In this document: in pieces, positions 28,223 through 37,378 of the stretch
Position numbering within the stretch: position 1 is the stretch's first letter
Layout: every line of letters starts with the position of its first letter
DNA from: Pyrinomonadaceae bacterium
Lineage (GTDB): Bacteria > Acidobacteriota > Blastocatellia > Pyrinomonadales > Pyrinomonadaceae
DNA: 64,000 nt
NCBI GenBank assembly: GCA_036277115.1
Contig: DASUNM010000023.1
Location: 124,001 to 188,000 of the forward strand
Direction: 5' to 3'
Program-made: the position numbers and the translations under genes
Notes under the pieces: generated by a model
The model's input: only the letters and a program-made list of their open reading frames with translations
What the model was told of the DNA's origin: nothing
Database searches by the model: none

Positions 28223-29032
28223 TCACGTGGGCAGGTTGTTTTTCCATACATTGAGTTTCGCCGTCGGATCAATAAGATCTCTGCGCCGCCTGAAAGGCAC
28301 GTTATCAGCTCTGACCGCGCCTCCCGCGCCCAGCACATTCAGATCACCGGTCGCGCTCTTGTCGTAAAGCTCCAGGTGCAACATGGAAGCCGTAATGTCG
28401 GTAAGGTCGCCAATCTTTGCGACCGGCTGCCCCGCAGTGACTTGATCACCCTCATTAACAAGTGTCGTCCGTTCTATCTCCCCGTAACGAGCTATAAATG
28501 TGCCGTGATCGATTTCCAGCGCAAAGGTACCCTGATAAAACTCATAGGGTCCGCGAACGACTCTTCCGGCAGTGATGGCGTGGATCACCGTCCCAGGCGG
28601 GGAATACAAATCGCAGCCGGCATGCGCGCGCCTACTACCGCTTGAGCTTGTGCGGTTCGCCCCAAAGCGGCGTATTCCCCCGGTCCAATTCTCAGCAGGC
28701 AACTGTTTCAAGGGAAAGAAAAACTCGCCGGGTTCGGTGACGGGTCCTGCGAGCGCGGCCACCAGTTCTTGCCAGGTCCGTTTGCCGACTTCGATCAGAC
28801 CGTCCGGCGTCGTGACAAAGCGTCTCTGAAACGCTTCAATGGCCTTGACCGTATCCGAGTCCTGCTCGTCCTGATTTATCGTTCCGTCAACGCCCTGCGG
28901 GTCGTAGCGCGAATCTGCCAGGATCGTCGCAACTTCGGTAAGCATAGACTGGATGGTCCTGACATCAGCCTCGTTGTTTACTGCGCCTTTGCTCCAGCGT
29001 CCAACCGATGCACTAATTTCATTGTCGGGCAT
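28223..29032 (-). CDS. M23 peptidase with N-terminal peptidoglycan-binding-like domain
   Basis: A 269-residue protein. A peptidoglycan-binding-type helical domain (about 8-95, SVGRWSKGAVNNEADVRTIQ, AIEAFQRRF) precedes an M23 LytM-like domain (about 125-269). The zinc motif HAGCDLYSP and the final HLELYD are present, as in active M23 endopeptidases that cut peptide cross-links. ATG 29032 has AGGAGG eight bases upstream. No signal peptide or membrane helix is seen, which is unusual for this class. It is the third gene of a murein-hydrolase trio on the minus strand (89-base gap to the previous gene). Confidence 0.88.
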   Translation of the reverse strand: MPDNEISASVGRWSKGAVNNEADVRTIQSMLTEVATILADSRYDPQGVDGTINQDEQDSDTVKAIEAFQRRFVTTPDGLIEVGKRTWQELVAALAGPVTEPGEFFFPLKQLPAENWTGGIRRFGANRTSSSGSRRAHAGCDLYSPPGTVIHAITAGRVVRGPYEFYQGTFALEIDHGTFIARYGEIERTTLVNEGDQVTAGQPVAKIGDLTDITASMLHLELYDKSATGDLNVLGAGGAVRADNVPFRRRRDLIDPTAKLNVWKNNLPT

Positions 29033-29121
29033 AATTTCCTCCTTAGGGGGTAGTGAATCTTTTCCACTTGTTGAGCTTAATTCCACGCCGGGACGCGACG
29101 TTCGAATCAGATCAAGCCTTA

Positions 29122-29685
29122 CTATTCCGAGAGAAACCGCTGAAACTCAGCCACCGCGTCCTTGCGCAACCACGGGTTGATCTCTTTTCTTTTGACCGGC
29201 CCGTGATGGTTAACGGTAAACCGAAGCAATCGAGCACAAAATTCGAAGGCGAACGGATGATTCTGCTTGGTCAGGACGATGAATTTGCCGCAGTCGGTTG
29301 TGCCCCCGGAAACGCTCCGCATCAAATCTTTCAAACTCGCGTCAAAGTCCATCGCGTTTCCCGAGCACTGGAAGACTCCGGCTTCTTCGGTGCACGGAGT
29401 GTTTGACGTTGGGTTGGTGATGTCTCGCCCCGCGTTGAAGTCCCATGAACTCTCAAACCCTCCGAGCACCCGCAATGCTTCCAACATTACGGCCTTGCGG
29501 TGCAGGAGATCCGAGAACGGACCCAGCTCCGGCTTCACGTTGGTGTACACATCGTGAAGGTTGTTTCTCTCAAAGATCGCGTCCGGCGCCTGTTTCGCCC
29601 AATCGATTAGCTCGTTCAGAAATGCATCGGATGGCTTTCCCCGATTGAGGACTTTCTTCTTACACGCCACAAAGTCTCTGGCCAT
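29122..29685 (-). CDS. Lysozyme/transglycosylase-like protein
   Basis: A 187-residue protein without a signal peptide. The segment LRVLGGFESSWDFNAGRDIT followed by TEEAGVFQCSGNAMDF resembles the catalytic region of lysozyme-like and SLT-like proteins, with Glu in ESSW as the candidate acid. Flanking genes encode peptidoglycan peptidases, which supports a role on the glycan strand. Family assignment is tentative because no full motif set was recognised. A glutamate mutant or a fold prediction would decide it. Confidence 0.6.
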   Translation of the reverse strand: MARDFVACKKKVLNRGKPSDAFLNELIDWAKQAPDAIFERNNLHDVYTNVKPELGPFSDLLHRKAVMLEALRVLGGFESSWDFNAGRDITNPTSNTPCTEEAGVFQCSGNAMDFDASLKDLMRSVSGGTTDCGKFIVLTKQNHPFAFEFCARLLRFTVNHHGPVKRKEINPWLRKDAVAEFQRFLSE

Positions 29686-29757
29686 GGTTGCACCTTTCTG
29701 TTGGCGCGCGGCGCGGCATTCTCGCTACGTCGCGTGCTTCATTACCGTCGTCAGCGG

Positions 29758-30303
29758 CTATTCGCCGAATCGCTCTTTCATGATTCGATCGATGTCGGTA
29801 AGCGACATAAGGTCGTCCGGGCTTCCCTGAGGCTTGAGCTGCACGTGCGGCCAATCCTTGAAGCCCGGCCACAGTCCGCCGGCAGCGAGGCCCATTTGTT
29901 TCGCCTCTTCGGCGTAGACGCGATACCCATTAAGGCCATTTACCTTTTTGCTGGAGGACCATTCAGCGTCGCCGTTCACGAGCCAGAAACAATCCATGGC
30001 TTCGCCCCACTGGTGCCAGGACAGGCCCGGAATAGCCTTCGTAACCTCGTCGCCCGTTGGTTGCGGTCCGACGCTCTCGAGGCAGAACGCCAGAAAATCT
30101 GCGCCCAAACTCCGCAATTGCGCAATCTTTGCGTGTACCGTCTGCTTGGTTCGCGATTGCCGCCATAGCCTGGCTTGTTCAAACGGCGAGCGCAGGGTGT
30201 CATAGGGTCGCATTTCGATTCCTCGTGCCCGGCATTTCGCAAGCAGTGTTCTTGCTTGCGGTTGAAACTCAGGAATCAAATCCTCTATGCGGCGTGAAGG
30301 CAT
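29758..30303 (-). CDS. M15 D-Ala-D-Ala carboxypeptidase/endolysin-like peptidase
   Basis: A 181-residue zinc peptidase of the M15 type used by VanY enzymes and by phage endolysins. The conserved SxHxxGxAxD appears as SWHQWGEAMD, and the last ligand histidine is in FKDWPHVQL. The N-terminal TLRSPFEQARLWRQSR is also typical of the family. It lacks a signal peptide. It is the first gene of the trio; AGAGG precedes the ATG. Active against the stem peptide of peptidoglycan, if exported. Confidence 0.88.
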   Translation of the reverse strand: MPSRRIEDLIPEFQPQARTLLAKCRARGIEMRPYDTLRSPFEQARLWRQSRTKQTVHAKIAQLRSLGADFLAFCLESVGPQPTGDEVTKAIPGLSWHQWGEAMDCFWLVNGDAEWSSSKKVNGLNGYRVYAEEAKQMGLAAGGLWPGFKDWPHVQLKPQGSPDDLMSLTDIDRIMKERFGE

Positions 30304-30561
30304 CTGAGAATCCTCTCTAAGGGGCCAGCTTCTGTGGCGGGCCGGTATTTACCACTCATCAAATATGTTCCCCAACGCCATTTCATTTCACCGAATGGTT
30401 GCGACCAGTCGCGACTGTTCATTTTCCATTCTCAGGCGGCCGGAGCTGGTTGCGGCTGGAAAGAATTCTTTTGTGCTAATAAGATGGGCGAGAATCTTGC
30501 CGGCGAGCGGCTAAGGAGCCTCACGCAAGGCGAAGTACTTTCAAAACTGCAGCTAACTCAG

Positions 30562-31257
30562 ATGACAACTGTTGGCATCATCGGCGGCATCGGGCCCGAG
30601 TCAACCGTCGAATACTACCAATACATCATCGCCGGTTATCGCGAGCGAACGAACGACGGCAGCTATCCCTCGATCGTAATTAACAGCGTGGACCTCGATC
30701 GGCTGGTCAAATGGATCAATGCCGATGAGATGGAGCCGTTTACCGATTACCTGGTTGCAGAGGTCGAACGGCTCGAGCGCGCAAACGTTGATCTCGCGGT
30801 GCTGGCCGCGAACACCGCCCACATTGTTTTCGATCAGATTAGCGCGCGGACGTCGTTGCCGCTGGTCAGTATTGTCGAGGCGACGCGCGACAAAGTTCAG
30901 ACACTCGGACTGAAGCGCCCGGGACTGTTCGGGACAGGATTCACGATGGGGGCGCGATTCTATCCGGACGCATTCGCGAGAGCAGGTCTGCCGATTGTTA
31001 CGCCAAACGATGAAGAGAAAGCCTTTATCCACGAAAAGTATTTTGGCGAGTTGCTAAAGAGCGTCTTTCTGCCCGAGACACGAACGCGCTTGCTAGAGAT
31101 CGTCGATCGAATGCGCGAGCGAGATAACATCGATGGCCTGATTCTCGCCGGCACAGAACTTCCGCTGATCCTGCGCGCATCGGAACACAATGGTATTCCC
31201 TTGCTCGATACGACGAAGATTCACGTCGAGCGCATTGTCGATCGTCTGTTGTCATAG
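30562..31257 (+). CDS. Aspartate/glutamate racemase family protein lacking both cysteines
   Basis: A 231-residue two-domain protein of the Asp/Glu racemase superfamily. The N-terminal GIIGGIGPESTVEYYQ and the two active-site regions are clear. The first site reads AANTAH where catalytic members have CNTxH; the second reads AGTELPL where they have GCTELPL. Both proton-exchanging cysteines are therefore replaced (Ala and Gly), so classical two-base racemisation looks impossible. I chose ATG 30562 because it starts MTTVGIIGG; the frame is open back to 30334 without conserved sequence. It is followed at 19-61 bases by the FAIM-like gene. Confidence 0.85.
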   Translation: MTTVGIIGGIGPESTVEYYQYIIAGYRERTNDGSYPSIVINSVDLDRLVKWINADEMEPFTDYLVAEVERLERANVDLAVLAANTAHIVFDQISARTSLPLVSIVEATRDKVQTLGLKRPGLFGTGFTMGARFYPDAFARAGLPIVTPNDEEKAFIHEKYFGELLKSVFLPETRTRLLEIVDRMRERDNIDGLILAGTELPLILRASEHNGIPLLDTTKIHVERIVDRLLS

Positions 31258-31317
31258 CGTTCTGGCTATAGTTTCTTGAAATTGCGCTACACCGTAGGCG
31301 TATCTGGATTTAATTCA

Positions 31318-31602
31318 ATGCAATTCAGCTTCATGGTCGGCATCACGGAACCACACCGGGTTGATTTCTCGTTCGATCAGTTCGCGGGCCGTTTGGAAAT
31401 CAAGGTTGACGGAATTTCCGTCGTCGACGAAATACGCACGCTTTCAACGAGTCTTACCAAACGATACGATTTCGTCGTCGGCCTCGCAGAACAACATCAC
31501 GTGACGATCGAAAAAGAGAGAAAGCTTCTGCTCGCCGGTCTTCAGCCCCAGCAATATCGCATCTTCATCGACGGTCAACTGGTGCAGACTTACGAAGGCT
31601 GA
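31318..31602 (+). CDS. Small beta-sandwich protein, possibly FAIM-like
   Basis: A 94-residue protein from ATG 31318; TTG 31276 could add 14 residues. The order VDFSFDQFAGRLEIKVDG, DEIRTLSTSLTKRYDFVVG, HHVTIEKERKLLLAG and YRIFIDGQLVQTYEG gives about eight strands. It resembles the FAIM1 beta-sandwich of animals (VDG..., FxVG, and a final GxxxxxY). That resemblance is from memory and weak. The pattern is well formed, so the gene is probably real. A repeat starts nine bases after its stop. It lies downstream of the racemase-like gene and may share its transcript. Confidence 0.6.
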   Translation: MQFSFMVGITEPHRVDFSFDQFAGRLEIKVDGISVVDEIRTLSTSLTKRYDFVVGLAEQHHVTIEKERKLLLAGLQPQQYRIFIDGQLVQTYEG

Positions 31603-31610
31603 AAATCTCG

Positions 31611-31703
31611 GTACGCACGCCTCCAGCGTGCTCAGATAGTTTAGAGGCGGGCTACCGCCCGCCAACGATGAAAAAAAGGGCGGGCAGTAGCCCGCCTCTA
31701 AAC
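31611..31703. repeat. Composite of family B and family A repeats
   Basis: A family B unit GGTACGCACGCCTCCAGCGTGC (31611-31632) is joined to a family A inverted repeat (31639-31703): GTTTAGAGGCGGGCTACCGCCCGCC and GGGCGGGCAGTAGCCCGCCTCTAAAC. It lies between the FAIM-like gene and the TonB receptor terminator. Confidence 0.85.
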
Positions 31704-31726
31704 GATTTCAATTTAATGAGAACAAA

Positions 31727-31759
31727 GGCGCAGGAGCCACGCGGCCCCTGCGCCTTTTT
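31727..31759. terminator. Bidirectional terminator after the TonB-dependent receptor
   Basis: An 8-bp stem GGCGCAGG/CCTGCGCC is followed by TTTTT on the plus strand and by TTTGTTCTC on the minus strand. It lies 25 bases beyond the stop of the TonB receptor gene. Confidence 0.75.
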
Positions 31760-31783
31760 CGTAATAGTCGGAACCGCCAGTTG

Positions 31784-34700
31784 TCAGAACACAAACTTAA
31801 CAGCCAACTGCAATTGTCGCGGGTCGCCGACGCCCTGACGAAGGAAGCCGTCAAAGTTAAAGAGACTGGGCGCGGTGAGTGAGTTCTGATTTCCAGCGCC
31901 AACCAGCGAATTGATTCGGTTCTTTGAGTTGAAGGTATTGAACATCTCAACCGTAGGAATCAGCGCGTATCGCTCGCCAAACTTGAACCGCCGCGACAGC
32001 CGCCAATCAAACGAGAAAAATTCGTTGTCCTTGCGCAGCGTGTTGCGATTTGTCGCCGTCCGCGGCGCCGGGGTCGCAGGTTGGGCGGTACGGCCCTGCA
32101 GGCGCGGAACGAATTCAAACCCCCAGGGCAGCTCAGCGAACATGTAGAAATTGAACTTGTGCCGAATATCTCGATCCGAGAGCGCATAGTCCAAACTCAA
32201 GTTGAAGATGTCGAACGAGCGATCGAGGAATGGATCACGTTCATTCGAATCGTCATCCTTGTCCCTCGCCAAAGTGTAGTTCCACTCTAACTGGTAACCT
32301 TTGCTAAGCCGCTTTCTCATGCCGGCCGTGAAGCCCTGGTAAGACGCCTTCCCTACCGCGCTGGCGACCATAGTCTCGCCCAGGAAGGGAGCAAAGAAAC
32401 CAGTGCGGGCATAGTCGAGAAAGCGTGTCAGATGGACGCCCTTCGAGTGCGTGAAATCAAAGTACAAGGAAAGATCGCTTAGCAGTTCCTGTTCGAAGGC
32501 TGCATTGAATGTGTAGATACGCGGGTTGGCGTAATCGCGGCTGAACACGCGCACGCCGGAGAAGCACGGGAAAGGATTAGTGCGTCCCCCGGCCGTACAG
32601 GTGCTGGCCGTCGGCGTCACCAGCCCGGGCCACGTTGGACGAACAGTGGGATTCGCGAAAAGGCCTCCGGCGATCGTCTGCTGCTGCACGCCATTGGTCG
32701 TGATCGACCCTACCTGCGTGAGCATGTTTTGCCTGCCGTAGTAGATTCCATAACTGGCGCGGAGGACAGATTTTCCGTTGCTGCCAATGTCCCAGGCAAA
32801 CCCCACGCGCGGCTGGAACTCCTTCTTCGGGCTATGCAGGGTTCCATCGGAAGGAAATCGCGGGTCACTCAAAAACATTCCATAAGCAGTCGCGGACGGC
32901 GCGACTGTCGGTTCGGGAAAGATTTGGGCTTCCCAGCGGAGACCTAGATTGAGCGTGAAGTTGGGCCGCACCTGCCATTTGTCCTGGACGAAGAGCGCGA
33001 AGTCTTCGTTCTTAATGGAAGAAGCGCCGGCGGCGTCGGTCGCGGGACCGTTGGGACCTGCGCCCTGGAGGAAGAGCAACAATGGCGTGGTCGCCCCGGT
33101 GCATGGTGGCATGGCTAAAGTTAAGTCCGTCCAGGCGCCATTCGTGCAGCGACCGGCATTCGGCCCAAAGCCGGAGCCGGGGGCACCCGGTGTCGCATAG
33201 TGTAAAAAGCCCGACACGCTATCAAAGATGTAGCGCCCTTCGAAGAACCCGCGGAAGACTTGATCGTTGAACGAATGCACCCACTCCCCGCCGAACTTCA
33301 GGTTATGGTTGCCCGAAACGATCGAGAAGTTATCTTTAACGTGAGTACGCCAAAACAACTCGTCAACTGTCGGGCCCAGAAAGAATGGATGGCCAAAGCG
33401 GAACGTGTTGACGAATCCCCCCATGGCTGTATCCGCGGGCACATTGGACGTGACCGCCGAGCGCGGCCGCTCCTCGCGCGTGTAGGAAAAATGAGCCTCG
33501 TTCAGCTTGGTGGTTGAGACAGTGCTGAAGAGATTCAAGTTGAAGTTGTTGATCTTTGACGGGCCTTCAATGCCGTTCGCCGAGTTTCCGTACGTGGGCA
33601 CATCAAAAGTTTGGTTCTCGTTCCTCGAGTAATCAAAGTTATAAGAAGCTGCGAGCCTGTGCGCGGAGCTAAGTTCCCAATCCAGTTTGCCAAGAAACGC
33701 GTTGTTGGTGATGTCGTGTTCGATCGGCAGACCCTCTTCCTGATTACGAGCCGTGCGGAAGAAATTCAGTAAGGCCACGCGCTGACATTCCGCGCTGGCG
33801 TTGATGGCCGTTTCATGCGCCGGATTGGTAATCACCGGGGTCGTCACTGAGCACGGCGCCCCCAGAGGCACGCTCAGGTTTTCGCGGGTGAGCTTTTCGC
33901 GGACACCTTCGAACGAAAGGAAGAAGAAAGCCTTGTCCCTTTGGATAGGACCGCCGATGGTCCCGCCGAATTGGGAGCGCATGAAGTCCTGCAGAGGCTT
34001 TCCATCCTCGGTGTTAGCGCTCAGATTCTCGTGTCGCAGAAAATAGAAGGCACTTCCGTGGACGTCGTTGGTTCCTGACTTTGAAATGACATTGATAATC
34101 CCGCCGGCGGTGCGGCCAAACTCGGCGGAAGCGCCGGTTGCCACGACCTGAAATTCTTTAACCGCGTCGAGAGGCACGTCGATGGCCGCGCGCTGGCCGC
34201 CGAGCTGCTCTCCAAAAAAGCCATTATTGTAATCGCCGCCATCAAGGCTCACGTTGTTGAAAACGCCTCGCTGGCCGTTGAAGTTAATCTCATCGCCGTC
34301 CGGGCCCTGGGTGATGCTCACCCCCGGGGTCAGGGTCAGCAGGTCCTCAAATTTCCTTCCCAGAATCGGAGTGTTGTTGACCGCGGTCTCATTCAGAGTC
34401 GTACTTGACTCAGTTTTCACGGTGTCCACGGTTGGCGTTTCAGTGATGATTACTTTGGCTTCGACACCGGCAACCGGCATCTTCACCGGAAGACTGAACG
34501 CCTGACCAACGGTTACCCCAACTCTCTCTGCGACAGAAGTCGCGAAACCTTGCTTGGTGACGGTCACCGAATACGTGCCGGGCTGAAGCGCCAACGCCAC
34601 ATAGCGGCCATCTTCGTCGGTGATCAGTGTTCGCGTCGCGTTCGTCGCCAGATTCTTAATCTCGACAGTCGCGCCCGGGATCGCGGCGTCCTTATCGTCG

Positions 34701-34834
34701 GTGACCACGCCCTGGATCGTTCCGGTGGTGATTTGTGTTTGCGCGTAGCCGCCAATCGCTGTGGCCATTACGAACAGACCGATGACGAAGGCTTTTGCCA
34801 AGCGGGCAAAGCCAGGGGTAACTGATTTGTGCAT
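31784..34834 (-). CDS. Oar-like TonB-dependent outer membrane receptor
   Basis: A 1016-residue outer-membrane protein. A signal peptide (1-31, ending GGYAQ) is followed by a carboxypeptidase-regulatory-like domain (about 36-125; GTIQGVVTDDKDAAIPGATV), a plug (about 150-260; FNNVSLDGGDYNN) and a 22-strand-type barrel ending in the aromatic LAVKFVF. This is the large Oar-like form abundant in Acidobacteria and Bacteroidetes. Its substrate (often polysaccharide, peptide or siderophore) cannot be told. GGAGAAGAAC lies just upstream of ATG 34834. It stands alone with its own terminator and a long leader. Confidence 0.92.
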   Translation of the reverse strand: MHKSVTPGFARLAKAFVIGLFVMATAIGGYAQTQITTGTIQGVVTDDKDAAIPGATVEIKNLATNATRTLITDEDGRYVALALQPGTYSVTVTKQGFATSVAERVGVTVGQAFSLPVKMPVAGVEAKVIITETPTVDTVKTESSTTLNETAVNNTPILGRKFEDLLTLTPGVSITQGPDGDEINFNGQRGVFNNVSLDGGDYNNGFFGEQLGGQRAAIDVPLDAVKEFQVVATGASAEFGRTAGGIINVISKSGTNDVHGSAFYFLRHENLSANTEDGKPLQDFMRSQFGGTIGGPIQRDKAFFFLSFEGVREKLTRENLSVPLGAPCSVTTPVITNPAHETAINASAECQRVALLNFFRTARNQEEGLPIEHDITNNAFLGKLDWELSSAHRLAASYNFDYSRNENQTFDVPTYGNSANGIEGPSKINNFNLNLFSTVSTTKLNEAHFSYTREERPRSAVTSNVPADTAMGGFVNTFRFGHPFFLGPTVDELFWRTHVKDNFSIVSGNHNLKFGGEWVHSFNDQVFRGFFEGRYIFDSVSGFLHYATPGAPGSGFGPNAGRCTNGAWTDLTLAMPPCTGATTPLLLFLQGAGPNGPATDAAGASSIKNEDFALFVQDKWQVRPNFTLNLGLRWEAQIFPEPTVAPSATAYGMFLSDPRFPSDGTLHSPKKEFQPRVGFAWDIGSNGKSVLRASYGIYYGRQNMLTQVGSITTNGVQQQTIAGGLFANPTVRPTWPGLVTPTASTCTAGGRTNPFPCFSGVRVFSRDYANPRIYTFNAAFEQELLSDLSLYFDFTHSKGVHLTRFLDYARTGFFAPFLGETMVASAVGKASYQGFTAGMRKRLSKGYQLEWNYTLARDKDDDSNERDPFLDRSFDIFNLSLDYALSDRDIRHKFNFYMFAELPWGFEFVPRLQGRTAQPATPAPRTATNRNTLRKDNEFFSFDWRLSRRFKFGERYALIPTVEMFNTFNSKNRINSLVGAGNQNSLTAPSLFNFDGFLRQGVGDPRQLQLAVKFVF

Positions 34835-35266
34835 GTTCTTCTCCGTTTCCGAGTTTAGGTTGGAACTGACATCGCGATGACTTCTGCTGGGTCTGCGAGG
34901 AAAGGCTCAGCGGTTAAATTTCAAATGACGAAGCATGTTAGTTAATGCGAGTTGAAAGTGTCAATTTTTTTTGTAAACAGCGTTGCCTATTAACGCAACT
35001 CTCCAAGAGGAGGTGTAACCGACCATGGTCCTGATAATGATGAGATTTCCCCCTCCGCACACGGAGAGGGGGGTTGGGGAGAGAGGTTGGGCGCCCCAAC
35101 CCCACCCCTTTATCCCTCCCCGCTTGCGGGAGGGGAAAGTCCATTTTGCATGAACCTCTCAGGTATTCCTCCGGCCAAAGCGGCTTTCAGCCCGCAAGTT
35201 TTGAAATTCGGGCCGTTCTTCTATCGGTTGTAAATGATTACGCACTCGCAAGGAGAATTCGCACCG
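34835..35266. other. Gene-free divergent region with family C repeat
   Basis: A 432-base region between the divergent TonB receptor and beta-propeller genes. It holds a family C repeat (35049-35141) and a smaller GC-rich inverted segment (35166-35216; GGCCAAAGCGGCTTTCAG...TTCGGGCCG). The first 150 bases before the receptor are AT-richer (for example GTCAATTTTTTTTGTAAACAG) and likely contain its promoter. AAGGAG at about 35250 serves the beta-propeller gene. Confidence 0.65.
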
Positions 35267-37240
35267 ATGAAGACGCACATCCGACCCGTCCGGACATTCG
35301 CAATTTCCGCGACGTCATTTCTATTCACTTTGGCCGCGACGCTGCTCGTAATTACGGCGCTGGCCGCTTGTGCCGGCACGCCGACCAACACCGCCGCCGC
35401 CGGCAATGCGAAGAAAACCGACAAAAAGACGATGCGCGCCTTCACGTCGGAAGAAGAGCTGAAGGCTTACTTTCGAAAACTCGCCGAAGAGCGAAAGCAG
35501 GCCGCGCGCCGCTATCGCGCCGAGTCCAGCGGTCTCGCAAACGCGTCACCACCGCCCGCGCCTGTGGCCCAGGCAAACGACGCGGCGAAGGCAGGCGCGA
35601 AGGATGACGAGTCGGTCACAAACACGCAGCACGCCGGCGTCGATGAGGGCGGCATCGTCAAGCTGCACGGCGATCACCTGGTTGTGCTGCGACGCGGCCG
35701 TTTGTTCACAGTCGCAGTCGGCGATAACGCGCTGAAGCCGATCTCGGCAGTTGACGCTTTTGGTCCGGAGATCAATCCGCGCTCGACCTGGTACGACGAG
35801 ATGCTCGTATCGGATGACACCGTGGTCGTAATTGGTTACAGCTACGAACGCGGCGGCACGGAAGTCGGCCTCTTCAACATCGACGGAGCGGGAAATCTTT
35901 CGTATCGATCGACTTATCACCTGCGCTCGAACGATTACTATTCGTCTCGCAACTACGCGAGCCGCTTAATCGGCAGCAAGTTGATCTTCTACACGCCGCT
36001 GTACATGAATCCTTATGCGGACGATCCGACCGTCACGTTTCCGGCCGTGCGCAAGTGGCACAAGGGCGCGACGCCTCAGGAATTCCAGCGCATCGTTTCC
36101 GCCACGCGCGTCTATCGTCCCGAACGTGAGATCAATCCGAATTCCGGGCTCGCGCTGCACACGGTAACGGTTTGTGATCTCGCGAGCGACTTCAAATGCG
36201 ATGCGACGGCCGTGCTTGGACCTCCGGGACGCGTGTTCTACGTCTCGCCTGAATCCGTTTACGTGTGGACGACTGAGTGGTCTTACAACCGGCAACGCAA
36301 TGTCGAGCGTTCGATGGTTTATCGCATGCCGCTCGACGGCACCGGACCGAGTGCGCTCGGTGTTTCCGGCAGTCCCGTCGATCAGTTCTCGTTTCTGGAA
36401 AGCAGCGACAAGCACCTGAACGTGCTGGTGCGCTCAAACGGCTCAGGAGACGGCATGTGGGGTGCGGAGCGAACTGCGGGCGAAGTTGCCCTGCTGCGCG
36501 TGCCCGTGTCGCATTTCAATGACGGCAGTGACAGCGCGTCGTCCTGGGACTATCACGGATTGCCAAAGCCCGCCGGCTACACTTTCCAGAATCGCTTCGT
36601 CGGCGATTACCTCTTGTACGGCACGGGCAGCGGCTGGGGCGCGCCGCAGAACAAACCGCAATCGAACCTCTACGCAGTGCGTTGGGCGGATGGCGATCTG
36701 AGCGAATTGAAAGTTAATCACGGCGTCGATCGGATCGAGGCACTCGGCTCAGACGCGATCGTCGTCGGCACGGACGGCAGCAACCTGCGCTTCTCAGCGA
36801 TTCGCCTCGGCGGATCTCCGGAAGTTGCCGACGAGTACATTCGCAAAGGCGCTTCGCAAGGCGAGCTTCGCAGTCATGGTTTCTTCTACAAGCCTGATGG
36901 ACCGAATTCGGGCGTGCTCGGTCTGCCCATCAGTGTGCCGGGACGTTCAGGTTACAAGCATCTGTTCCAGGACTCGGCGGCGATTCTCTTCCTGCGCAAC
37001 AACGGTCTGCACTTCGAGGAGATCGGTGAGCTCGGTGCGCAGTCTGAGAAAGCCGTGGATGATGCGTGCCGCGCTTCGTGCGTCGACTGGTACGGCAACT
37101 CGCGGCCGCTGTTTGTGCGTGGCCGAATCATCGCGATGCTCGGATACGAACTCGTCGAAGGCACCGTGAAAGATGGCCGCATGCGCGAGTTGCGCCGGGT
37201 GAACTATTCACCGCAAGCGGTGAAGATCACTCAACGGTAA
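35267..37240 (+). CDS. Beta-propeller lipoprotein (secreted beta-propeller family)
   Basis: A 657-residue protein counted from ATG 35267. The N-terminal hydrophobic stretch ends ITALAAC, a lipobox with Cys35, so it is probably a lipoprotein. The motif TNTQHAGVDEGGIVKLHGDHL is the hallmark of the secreted C-terminal beta-propeller family (PF09826). The following 500 residues repeat beta-strand blocks (WYDEMLVSDDTVVVIGY, RLIGSKLIFYTP, LLYGTGSGWG). Function unknown; members are exported and often found alone. The ribosome binding site is AAGGAG. An inverted repeat and a terminator follow. Confidence 0.85.
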   Translation: MKTHIRPVRTFAISATSFLFTLAATLLVITALAACAGTPTNTAAAGNAKKTDKKTMRAFTSEEELKAYFRKLAEERKQAARRYRAESSGLANASPPPAPVAQANDAAKAGAKDDESVTNTQHAGVDEGGIVKLHGDHLVVLRRGRLFTVAVGDNALKPISAVDAFGPEINPRSTWYDEMLVSDDTVVVIGYSYERGGTEVGLFNIDGAGNLSYRSTYHLRSNDYYSSRNYASRLIGSKLIFYTPLYMNPYADDPTVTFPAVRKWHKGATPQEFQRIVSATRVYRPEREINPNSGLALHTVTVCDLASDFKCDATAVLGPPGRVFYVSPESVYVWTTEWSYNRQRNVERSMVYRMPLDGTGPSALGVSGSPVDQFSFLESSDKHLNVLVRSNGSGDGMWGAERTAGEVALLRVPVSHFNDGSDSASSWDYHGLPKPAGYTFQNRFVGDYLLYGTGSGWGAPQNKPQSNLYAVRWADGDLSELKVNHGVDRIEALGSDAIVVGTDGSNLRFSAIRLGGSPEVADEYIRKGASQGELRSHGFFYKPDGPNSGVLGLPISVPGRSGYKHLFQDSAAILFLRNNGLHFEEIGELGAQSEKAVDDACRASCVDWYGNSRPLFVRGRIIAMLGYELVEGTVKDGRMRELRRVNYSPQAVKITQR

Positions 37241-37246
37241 GTTTAG

Positions 37247-37308
37247 TGGCACAGACTTCAGTCTGTGGTTACTAACAAACGAAGTCACAGACTAAAGTCT
37301 GTGTCACT
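37247..37308. repeat. Inverted repeat CACAGACTTCAGTCTGTG
   Basis: TGGCACAGACTTCAGTCTGTGG faces GTCACAGACTAAAGTCTGTG. It starts six bases after the stop of the beta-propeller gene. The core resembles the repeat at 18741-18797. Confidence 0.85.
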
Positions 37309-37313
37309 TCAAC

Positions 37314-37350
37314 AAGGCTCGTCTCGGTTTTCCGCGACGAGCCTTCTTGT
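37314..37350 (+). terminator. Probable terminator of the beta-propeller gene
   Basis: A stem AAGGCTCGTC/GACGAGCCTT of 10 bp with a 12-base loop, followed by CTTGTTGT. Confidence 0.65.
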
Positions 37351-37378
37351 TGTAACCTTCCGCGACCCGACTTCAGTC

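Noticed and set aside
28223-30303. Prophage lysis module
   Set aside because: No holin, integrase, capsid or tail gene nearby; a phage origin is not supported by the window.
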